Shown here: positions 1 through 7,690 of the stretch, piece after piece
Numbering within the stretch: position 1 is the first letter of the stretch
Layout of the letters: the number at the start of each line of letters is the position of its first letter
From: Candidatus Sumerlaeota bacterium
GTDB taxonomy: Bacteria > Sumerlaeota > Sumerlaeia > Sumerlaeales > Sumerlaeaceae
Direction: 5' to 3'
NCBI GenBank assembly: GCA_017161655.1
Contig: JADFCV010000001.1
Location: 342,164 to 406,163, forward strand
Length of the DNA stretch: 64,000 nucleotides
Notes under the pieces: generated by a model
Seen by the model: the letters and a program-made list of their open reading frames with translations, nothing else
What the model was told of the DNA's origin: nothing
Database searches by the model: none
Translations under genes and position numbers: made by a program

Positions 1-1023
1 AGGAACTTAATGTTTGTCGGAGCCAATGATGGCACGCTACGGGCGTACGACTTGCTCTCCGGCAGTGTGTTTTGGGAACGCAAACTCGGTGCTGAAATAT
101 TCTCAACCCCTGCCGTCGTGGAGAATCTTCTCGTTGTGGGCTGCAACGATACATACGTATACTGCCTAGACGCGTACACCGGCATCGAACGATGGCGCTT
201 TCGAACCAACGGCGCTGTGCTTGCGTCTCCACGAATTGTCGGTGACACCGTCTACATTGGGTCAGGCGATGGAGTCATGTATGCCCTCGAGCTGGAAACA
301 GGACGCTTGCAGTGGCAATTTGCAGCGCAAAAGATGATCAAGTGCCGTCCTGCCTACGCGCGTGACCGCATCTTCTTTGGTGCGTGGGACAATTGGTTTT
401 ACAGCGTAGATGCCAAAACTGGAAAGCTTGCATGGAAGGTTCCCGTTTCTGTGACCCCACAGTTTAGTGCGGCCACAGCAAATCCAGCCACGACAGGCAC
501 GCGTGTGATTTTTACCTCGCATGACTATTGTGTGCGGTGCCTCGACCAAAAGACTGGTTCACATCTATGGATGTATCGTCCTCAGCCTGAAGAGCTGGGA
601 CCAAGCTATTCATCGTTTGTATTTTGTGATAATGTGGCCTACTCAGGCTCGATTGCTGGAGCGGTAGTGGGATTCAATCTGCTCTCAGGGAGGAAAGTTG
701 CGGACATAGCAGTACGCCCCTCGGTTCCGGATGCTCTTTTTGACTCCGCCCCAGTTCTCGCCGGCCAGTATCTTTACGTGGGCTCTACCGGCGGCAATGT
801 CTACTGCGTTGACCTTAAGTCGAAAAAGGTTCGGTGGAGTTTTTCACTGCAGCCCGGTTTCATTTTTTCCGCGCCAGCCTTGTGGGGAGACCGGCTTCTC
901 GTCGCCTCAATGACGGGGACTATCTACGAGCTGACTCGTCCAGAATTTCCCGATAAACTACCCTTCGAGGTCCCAGAAGCGATTACGCCAATCACTGGCG
1001 AGGTGGGCGATTGGACTTGGTAG
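1..1023 (+). CDS. PQQ-like beta-propeller repeat protein, 5' truncated by window edge
   Basis: Repeated blades such as 'GTLRAYDLLSGSVFWERKL', 'YVYCLDAYTGIERWRF', 'VMYALELETGRLQWQF'; frame is open to base 1. Confidence 0.85.
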   Translation, partial: RNLMFVGANDGTLRAYDLLSGSVFWERKLGAEIFSTPAVVENLLVVGCNDTYVYCLDAYTGIERWRFRTNGAVLASPRIVGDTVYIGSGDGVMYALELETGRLQWQFAAQKMIKCRPAYARDRIFFGAWDNWFYSVDAKTGKLAWKVPVSVTPQFSAATANPATTGTRVIFTSHDYCVRCLDQKTGSHLWMYRPQPEELGPSYSSFVFCDNVAYSGSIAGAVVGFNLLSGRKVADIAVRPSVPDALFDSAPVLAGQYLYVGSTGGNVYCVDLKSKKVRWSFSLQPGFIFSAPALWGDRLLVASMTGTIYELTRPEFPDKLPFEVPEAITPITGEVGDWTW

Positions 1024-1031
1024 GCCTGCCC

Positions 1032-1487
1032 ATGGGCAAGATTCTTGGCTTGGACATCGGTGACAGAAGGATTGGCGTTGCAATCAGCGATGAGCTTGGC
1101 CTGCTCGCTCGTCCGGTGGAGATCATCGATCGCCGCAAGATTGACCCGGTTGCGCGGCTCTGTGAAATTGCCAAGCAAGAAAGCGTAACGACCGTCGTTG
1201 TGGGATTAGCTCGCAACATGGATGGGTCGGAGGGAACGCAGGCAAAGAAATGTCGAGAATTCGCCAGTTTGCTCGAAAAGAACCTTCCAAATGTTTCAAT
1301 TGTCATGTGGGACGAGCGACTCTCTACCAAGGCGGCGAAACGTGTAGCGGTGGAAACACGCTCAAAAAGTCAGAGACGAACACAGTCGCTCGACGCAACA
1401 AGCGCCTGTTTCATCCTCCAGGGCTACCTTGATTTCCTTAAGTGTCGACATGAGGCTGAAACCGAGAACGGAGAACCTCATTTATGA
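1032..1487 (+). CDS. ruvX: Putative Holliday junction resolvase RuvX/YqgF
   Basis: N-term 'MGKILGLDIGDRRIGVAISDELGLLARP', 'VVVGLARNMDGSEG', 'WDERLSTKAA' typical of YqgF; ATG at 1032 preferred over the upstream TTG. Confidence 0.92.
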   Translation: MGKILGLDIGDRRIGVAISDELGLLARPVEIIDRRKIDPVARLCEIAKQESVTTVVVGLARNMDGSEGTQAKKCREFASLLEKNLPNVSIVMWDERLSTKAAKRVAVETRSKSQRRTQSLDATSACFILQGYLDFLKCRHEAETENGEPHL

Positions 1488-1768
1488 TGAATGTTCTGGC
1501 GTACTGTCGCCGAAACATCTTCGTTCCGCTGTCAGTCTTGGTCATTCTTGCCGGAACTATTGGATACCGTCTCATTGAAGGCTACTCCTGGCTCGATGCC
1601 TTCTACATGACCTGTATTACTGTGGCGACTGTTGGTTTTTGTGAAGTGCACGAATTGTCGCCCGTCGGCAAGCTTTTCACTGTAGGGATCATCATCGCCG
1701 GCCTCGCAACAGTGGTTATTGCTGCATCACGCATTGGTGAAGATTTGATTGCTGCGACTGCCCGTTAA
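1484..1768 (+). CDS. Two-TM potassium-channel-like pore module (TM1-P-loop-TM2)
   Basis: 'TCITVATVGFCEVHELSPVGKLFTVGI' pore loop between two hydrophobic segments; ATGA overlap with ruvX stop. Confidence 0.8.
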   Translation: MMNVLAYCRRNIFVPLSVLVILAGTIGYRLIEGYSWLDAFYMTCITVATVGFCEVHELSPVGKLFTVGIIIAGLATVVIAASRIGEDLIAATAR

Positions 1769-1780
1769 CGGAGAGAGCGT

Positions 1781-2497
1781 ATGGAAAAGAGAAACTTGGA
1801 ACTCCGGAATCACTATATTCTCTGCGGGTACGGCCGCATGGGGCGTGTCATAGCAGAGCATCTGCGGCAGGAGAGAGTGGATTTTGTCGTTGTAGACAAC
1901 CGGTTAGAAATTGTGGAAATGATCTGGGATAGTGGCGGATACGCTGTCTGTGGGGATGCTACGGCCGATGCCACGCTGGAGAAGGCGGGAATTCACCAGG
2001 CTAAGGGCCTTGTCACAGTTCTTTCCAAAGACGCAGAAAACGTTTTCGTTGTTCTCACTGCTTCTCAACTCAATCCCAAGCTTGTCATTTTGACGCGTGC
2101 CAACAATGAAGAGGCGATTCCGAAACTTTACCGGGCCGGCGCGACGACCGTCATCAATCCCTATGAGAGCGCAGGAGCACGGATTGCTCAATCACTTCTG
2201 CGACCGGCGGTGACGGATTTTATGCGTATCATGTCTGGTACAGGAAGTCTTGAGGTTGGTGTGGAACAGGTCGAGGTTCAGGATGGATCTGCTCTTGCAG
2301 GGGTGAGCCTGCGCGACAGCAACATTCGGCAAACGACAAATGCCATGATTGTGGCAATTCGCAAAGCCGCTAAACAGCAAATGCTTTTTAATCCGGATCC
2401 TGGCACGCTTCTGGAAACAGATGACATTCTTATTGCCATAGGAACGAAGGACGCATTGGATAAACTTGCAGAACTGGCGCGAGCGAAAAATACGTAG
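1781..2497 (+). CDS. TrkA-N/TrkA-C (RCK) NAD-binding regulatory protein
   Basis: 'NHYILCGYGRMGRVIAEHL' Rossmann GxGxxG, 'FVVVDNRLE', TrkA-C-like C-terminus; SD-like GGAGAG 5 nt upstream; same frame as the preceding ORF. Confidence 0.88.
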   Translation: MEKRNLELRNHYILCGYGRMGRVIAEHLRQERVDFVVVDNRLEIVEMIWDSGGYAVCGDATADATLEKAGIHQAKGLVTVLSKDAENVFVVLTASQLNPKLVILTRANNEEAIPKLYRAGATTVINPYESAGARIAQSLLRPAVTDFMRIMSGTGSLEVGVEQVEVQDGSALAGVSLRDSNIRQTTNAMIVAIRKAAKQQMLFNPDPGTLLETDDILIAIGTKDALDKLAELARAKNT

Positions 2498-2559
2498 CTT
2501 GAATACGATGTTGGGTAGCCCCGCGCCTTTTTTTGAGTGGCTAGAAAGGAAACGTGCTA

Positions 2560-3588
2560 ATGAAAAAACATGTTCTCATAACTCTTCTCGTTCTACTTGG
2601 AGCGATCACCTCATTCAGCATAGCTGGCGCTGAGCAGACCAGTCCGACGAAGGGAACCTTTAAAGTTGGACTTGTCTTCGATGTGGGGGGGCTTGGTGAT
2701 AAATCGTTCAATGATGCGGCATACCAGGGGCTGAAACGAGCTGAAGCGGAGCTAGGGGTCATCGGGGAATACCGTGAACCAGGCGAAGGAGCTCACAGAG
2801 AGGCCCACCTGCGTCACTTCGCAAAAGGCGATGCAAATCTCATCATCGGCGTGGGATTCCTCTTTACCGACGAGATCCGCGCTATGGCCCTGGATTATCC
2901 CAAGAAAAAGTTCGCGTGTGTTGACTACACAGTGGACGAACGGGAGATCCCGGAAAACCTAGCGGCATTGACCTTCCGCGAAGAGGAGGGGGCCTTCCTT
3001 GTTGGGGCAATTGCAGCCCTGAAATCGCAAACGGGAAAGATAGGATTTGTTGGCGGCGTAGAAAGTCCCCTGATAAAAAAATTCGAGGCGGGCTATACCC
3101 AGGGAGCGAAGTACGTCCGACCCAATGTCGAGGTCAAAGCTGTTTATGCTGGAGTGAGCGATACTGCGTTCAAGGATCCGCAAAAGGGAAAAGAACTGGC
3201 TTCCAGCCTTTATGACGCAGGCTGTGACATCATCTATCATGCATCTGGATCGACTGGCCTGGGTGTGTTTAAGGCTGCGGAAGAGCGCAAGAAATTTGCA
3301 ATTGGCGTTGATCGTGACCAATCCGACGAAGCCGCGCCTGGGGTCGTACTCACCAGCATGACCAAAAATACCGATGTCGCGGTTTACGAGATTATTGAGG
3401 CGGCGGTCAAAGGCACCTTCAAAGGTGGAGTGGTAAGTCTGGGCCTCAAGGAGGGCGGTGTTGGCTATGTCTACAATGAAAAAAACAAGCATCTCATAGG
3501 CGAGGAAATCCACAAGAAGGTGGAGGAGCTAAAAGAGAAAATTATCAAAGGCGAGATCAAGGTGTCTCCAATGCCGCCGAAAGAATAA
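2560..3588 (+). CDS. BMP/PnrA-family substrate-binding protein
   Basis: Signal peptide, 'KVGLVFDVGGLGDKSFNDAAYQGL', 'GKIGFVGGVESPLIKKFEAGYTQGAKY', 'GVDRDQSDEAAPGVVLTSMTKNTDVAV'. Confidence 0.92.
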   Translation: MKKHVLITLLVLLGAITSFSIAGAEQTSPTKGTFKVGLVFDVGGLGDKSFNDAAYQGLKRAEAELGVIGEYREPGEGAHREAHLRHFAKGDANLIIGVGFLFTDEIRAMALDYPKKKFACVDYTVDEREIPENLAALTFREEEGAFLVGAIAALKSQTGKIGFVGGVESPLIKKFEAGYTQGAKYVRPNVEVKAVYAGVSDTAFKDPQKGKELASSLYDAGCDIIYHASGSTGLGVFKAAEERKKFAIGVDRDQSDEAAPGVVLTSMTKNTDVAVYEIIEAAVKGTFKGGVVSLGLKEGGVGYVYNEKNKHLIGEEIHKKVEELKEKIIKGEIKVSPMPPKE

Positions 3589-3624
3589 GGCGTGAAACGA
3601 GTCGCGTCCGTCGCTACACATGTT

Positions 3625-6189
3625 TTAGAAACTGACGTCGACCACAATTGGGCGATTGCTCACAGGCACCTCGAGCCGGAGCGTTGCGTTCTTCCACTCA
3701 AACTCAGCGCGATGTCCGTTGATGCGAGCGTTTTGGGGTTTTCGCTCGAGGCAGTGAATGAGAAGTTCCCATGTTTTGCGCGGCGACACGTATTTACCCT
3801 GAGGCTTGCCGATAACGAAATGAAGTGATTTACCGTCGTAGCTACCTTCAAAGGTCGTTCGCAGTTCCTTACCTTCGCGGTAGGCGGTCGTAAGGCCGTC
3901 GTCTTCGACGAGGAGCCCACTGATCTTCTCTGCCGGGAAAATTTCGAGTTGGGTGAGTTGCAGCGATTTTTCGCCAACGTATTGCTGGACTTCTTGCCGT
4001 GGAATCACAGAACCAGTTTTCACGAAAAGTGGTGGCTCTGCGGGCGGAGCCTCGACGACATAGTAATTCTGGCCCGAGTAACTCTTGTGTGTCCACCAAT
4101 GGATCCACGTGCCTGTGGGGAGATAAACCATTCTGCGGTCTTTGGCTGGCTCAATCACAGGAGCCACAAGGAGGCTGTCGCCGAGTAAGAATTCATCGGC
4201 CAAGCGCTGGCAGTTCGTATCATTTGCGTAATCGACAATGAGAGGGCGGTTGATTGGAAGCCCAGCCTCACACGCTTGAACAAAGGTCGTGTAAAGGTAG
4301 GGGAGAAGGGTCATTCGGAACTCGATCATTTTGCGGGCGACGTTCTCAACCTTTGCACCGAATGACCAGGGTTCTTGCGATGCTGTTCCTGCGGCGCTAT
4401 GAGTACGACAGAAGGGTTGAAAAACTCCCCACTCGATCCATCGCGAGTAAAGTTCCGGATAACAATCATGGGCGAATCCGCCAATGTCGCAGCCCACAAA
4501 AGGAATGCCGCTGAGTCCCATGCTCAGATTAAGTTGCAGATCCAGTGTCATGCTAGCCCATGTGGATTGATTATCTCCAGTCCACATGAGAGCATACCGT
4601 TGGACGCCTGCCCAGCCAGAGCGCGTGATGACGAATGGTCGCTCGTTGGGGCGGGCCTCCACGAAGCCGTCGTGGGAAGCTTGGGCCATTGTGAGACCGT
4701 AAACCTGATGGAGGCGCGAGTGCGGGTTTTTGCGCCCGAAATCGTATTGAATCACGCGGCCTGGGAACTCTTTTTCCTCGAAGATGTGCGGTTCGTTCAT
4801 GTCATTCCAAATACCGGCAACACCTTTATCGAGCAAAGTCTGCTTCTGATATTCGCCCCATCGTTTTCGCACGTCGCTGCGGGTAAAGTCGGGGAAATGT
4901 GTTTTGCCGGGCCATACTGTTCCAACGAACGGCTCGCTGGTTTGTGGATCCATGCAAAAGAAACCATCTCGGTGGATGAAATCCCTGTAGACCTCATAGT
5001 TTGGATCAATTTTCACTCCGGGATCCACAATGGTCACAGTCTTGAATCCTTGCGCTCGGAGGTCGGCGAGGAGTTGCTGAGGGTTAGGAAAACGCGTCGG
5101 GTGCCACGTAAAAACGCGATACCCGTCCATGTAATCAATGTCGAGGTAAAGCACATCGCAAGGGATTCTGCGCCGCCGGAATTCAGCGGCAATTTCTCGT
5201 ACTCGCGACTCGGGGTAGTAGGACCAGCGACACTGGTGGTAGCCAAGGGCCCAAAGTGGCGGACGTTCCATGTGTCCAGTTAGATCTGCCCACTCCTTGA
5301 GCACCCCAGCCACGTCCTGCCCAAATAGCAGCCAAATCACGGCATCCCCGGTGACGGTTTGATAGCTGTGAAGCGTTTGGCGCGTAAAACCAAGATCCCA
5401 AATCTGCTTACCAGGATTGTCTATGAAGAGCCCAAAAGCGGCGCCATTGCGCGGGTTCACATGGATCACAAAGGGAATCTGACAATAGAAATTCTGGCGA
5501 GGATTTCTGGAAAAGTCGTCGATATTCCAAAGTGTATACCGCCCTCCCGAGCGATCGAACGTCTCCCCGACTTCTCCCATTCCCACAGAAATTTCCCCTG
5601 GCGTCACGCGCCTTGAGAAAGTGATGCTTTCGCCCTCGAAGCGTGCCGCACGGGGAGCTGTCTGAAAAACTGTGCGCCCTGTTCTGTCCTTCACAACGAA
5701 CGCGAACGGCTGTGACTGCAAATCGATCTCCAGTTCTTCAGTCTGAACTCTAACAAAGCCAACTTCTTGGAAAAGTCGATAGCTGGGGTGGGGCCAATTG
5801 CGCGGAACGACCGCATAGCTTACGTCCTTCTGGTGTTCCGCTCCTTGAGCAACACGAAGCCTCAGCACGCGCGTTGAAGCAATGTCGAGAGAGATCCGAT
5901 GAGCATCTTCGAGTATTGACCAGACCGGAGTGGGACGAGATGGCATTGCGTAAAATTGCTCCTTTTCAGTTGGACTGGATTCAATGAGTTCGGCGGCAGA
6001 AGGTGTGGCGTTGGCAGGGGGAGCCGCAAGAAGGCCCCAACTTGCTCCATAGATCGCAGCTACGATAGCAAGCACGCGGTAGTAGGGGACTTTGCACCTA
6101 CGGGTCTTCTTAAGGTCGCACTCAGAGCCGAGCTTGTGACCCGGTAGCAATGCCTTTCGTATGCGATGTACCATAGCGTTTCTACTCAT
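3625..6189 (-). CDS. Glycoside hydrolase family 31 alpha-glucosidase, probably secreted
   Basis: 'GIWNDMNEPHIFE' nucleophile region, 'ALMWTGDNQSTWASM' acid/base region, 'DVLYLDIDYMDGYRVFTW'; hydrophobic N-terminal segment; ATGA overlap with the upstream gene. Confidence 0.93.
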   Translation of the reverse strand: MSRNAMVHRIRKALLPGHKLGSECDLKKTRRCKVPYYRVLAIVAAIYGASWGLLAAPPANATPSAAELIESSPTEKEQFYAMPSRPTPVWSILEDAHRISLDIASTRVLRLRVAQGAEHQKDVSYAVVPRNWPHPSYRLFQEVGFVRVQTEELEIDLQSQPFAFVVKDRTGRTVFQTAPRAARFEGESITFSRRVTPGEISVGMGEVGETFDRSGGRYTLWNIDDFSRNPRQNFYCQIPFVIHVNPRNGAAFGLFIDNPGKQIWDLGFTRQTLHSYQTVTGDAVIWLLFGQDVAGVLKEWADLTGHMERPPLWALGYHQCRWSYYPESRVREIAAEFRRRRIPCDVLYLDIDYMDGYRVFTWHPTRFPNPQQLLADLRAQGFKTVTIVDPGVKIDPNYEVYRDFIHRDGFFCMDPQTSEPFVGTVWPGKTHFPDFTRSDVRKRWGEYQKQTLLDKGVAGIWNDMNEPHIFEEKEFPGRVIQYDFGRKNPHSRLHQVYGLTMAQASHDGFVEARPNERPFVITRSGWAGVQRYALMWTGDNQSTWASMTLDLQLNLSMGLSGIPFVGCDIGGFAHDCYPELYSRWIEWGVFQPFCRTHSAAGTASQEPWSFGAKVENVARKMIEFRMTLLPYLYTTFVQACEAGLPINRPLIVDYANDTNCQRLADEFLLGDSLLVAPVIEPAKDRRMVYLPTGTWIHWWTHKSYSGQNYYVVEAPPAEPPLFVKTGSVIPRQEVQQYVGEKSLQLTQLEIFPAEKISGLLVEDDGLTTAYREGKELRTTFEGSYDGKSLHFVIGKPQGKYVSPRKTWELLIHCLERKPQNARINGHRAEFEWKNATLRLEVPVSNRPIVVDVSF

Positions 6190-6548
6190 CGCCTCAAACA
6201 GTCTTGCGCGTTTTGCAGTGCCTCCACTACAAGCAGGGCCACATGGCGCTTGGTACGCGGCAGCCCACCCAGCAATTCTTCAACAATTTGTTCTGATATG
6301 GCCGTTAATATGTTGACGGGCTTTCCTCGCAAGAACTCTGATACGACGGAGCCGGCTGCGATTGTTGGAACACAGCCTTGCGCCTGAAAGGTGCATTCAG
6401 CAATGTGTTCACCGTCGACTCGGATAAAAAAGCGAAGGCGATCGAGGCACGCCTCATTTGTTGCCTCGCCTACAAGCGACGCGTTGGCTAGTTCTCCACA
6501 ATTGCGGGGTTGTTGGAAGTGCTCGACTATGATCGTGCTATACTTCAC
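6186..6548 (-). CDS. IscU/NifU-N-like Fe-S scaffold variant
   Basis: 'VEHFQQPRNCGEL', 'NEACLDRLRFFIRVDGEHI', 'FQAQGCVPTIAAGS', 'GGLPRTKRHVALLVVEAL'. Confidence 0.8.
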   Translation of the reverse strand: MKYSTIIVEHFQQPRNCGELANASLVGEATNEACLDRLRFFIRVDGEHIAECTFQAQGCVPTIAAGSVVSEFLRGKPVNILTAISEQIVEELLGGLPRTKRHVALLVVEALQNAQDCLRR

Positions 6549-6651
6549 GGTGGCAAATTGCTGTTAGTAGATCGTTCTAATCAAGCATAGAGTCATGAAG
6601 TTCATGTTGGAGTTTCAAAAATCTCGTCACTCTGGCTGGTAAGAAAAAAAG

Positions 6652-7683
6652 ATGATAAAAAATAAGAGATATCTGCTGCTTTTTTTTCTCTGCACCCCAG
6701 CATTCATGCCGGGGGGCGCCAGGGCATGCTTCTACTCAACGTACGCACTTGATACGAAGCGCAACACTCAAACGAGCCTCGACGATGTTCTGCTCGACCG
6801 CTACGTGGAAGAAGAGAAATCGCGAGCGCGGGCAAATTACTATACTCAGGAGCTTAAGAAGCGGGAGCGGGAATTACCACAAAAACGCCAGGACCCTGAG
6901 TTTCTGCGCGATTATGGCTATCTGCTTCATGTGACGGGAAATACGCCCGCCGCAATTCGAACCTGGGAAGAAGCATTAGGGAAAGCTCCGAATGACTATG
7001 CACTGCTGTGTAACCTTGCCACGGCCTACCAAATGCTCGGTGTGGACCACTATGTGCGGGCAAAGGAACTTTTAGAAAAAGCTGTGCAGCAGAAACCCGG
7101 CTTCCGGCACCATGCAGAAGAGTTCCACATCAGACTTTTGGAGCACCTGATTGCGCAAAGCAAGGACTGGGAGTATATACGGCGGGAGTTGCTTTTTCCA
7201 GAACTGACGGCCGCTTGGCGTAATCGCAAAGATCCCCCAAATCGATTCTCTCTATCGGCTCTGCCCAAAGATGCAGAGCAAGGCCTGACAGAACTCGTTC
7301 GCCAGTTCCCGAAACAGGCCGATACATGGATGGTTCTCGGCATGATTCTCGAGTCGAACAAGAAGTGGAGGGAAGCCCGCCTCGCTTACCAAAAGGCGCT
7401 GAAATACGGCTGTGGCATGACCGAAGAGTTGCGTGATTACTTTGAAAAATATCGGGTCTTCGCTGAAAAAAAGAATCCTATCAGATACGTCGGATGGCTC
7501 TTTCTAAGCGCCTTTATTCTTATGATAACGGCTCTCATTGGACCACGGATTCTTGGTACCGTGAAAGCGGTTGTGGAAGATATTCAAGAGGTGCGTCGGC
7601 AGAAGGCGGCAGCTGACTCACGCAGTCACGAGACGCATTCCAAGACGCAGCAGTCTAGGCGCCAAGAGCCACAGAAAAAATGA
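6652..7683 (+). CDS. TPR-repeat protein with signal peptide and C-terminal TM helix
   Basis: N-terminal signal sequence; TPR-like 'DYGYLLHVTGNTPAAIRTWEEALGKAPNDYALLCNLATAYQMLG'; TM 'YVGWLFLSAFILMITALIG'. Confidence 0.75.
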   Translation: MIKNKRYLLLFFLCTPAFMPGGARACFYSTYALDTKRNTQTSLDDVLLDRYVEEEKSRARANYYTQELKKRERELPQKRQDPEFLRDYGYLLHVTGNTPAAIRTWEEALGKAPNDYALLCNLATAYQMLGVDHYVRAKELLEKAVQQKPGFRHHAEEFHIRLLEHLIAQSKDWEYIRRELLFPELTAAWRNRKDPPNRFSLSALPKDAEQGLTELVRQFPKQADTWMVLGMILESNKKWREARLAYQKALKYGCGMTEELRDYFEKYRVFAEKKNPIRYVGWLFLSAFILMITALIGPRILGTVKAVVEDIQEVRRQKAAADSRSHETHSKTQQSRRQEPQKK

Positions 7684-7690
7684 AGGCAGC

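Noticed and set aside
4375-5283. 302-aa plus-strand ORF antisense to the GH31 gene
   Set aside because: Opposite strand is a clear GH31 enzyme with catalytic motifs; the antisense translation has no family-like features.
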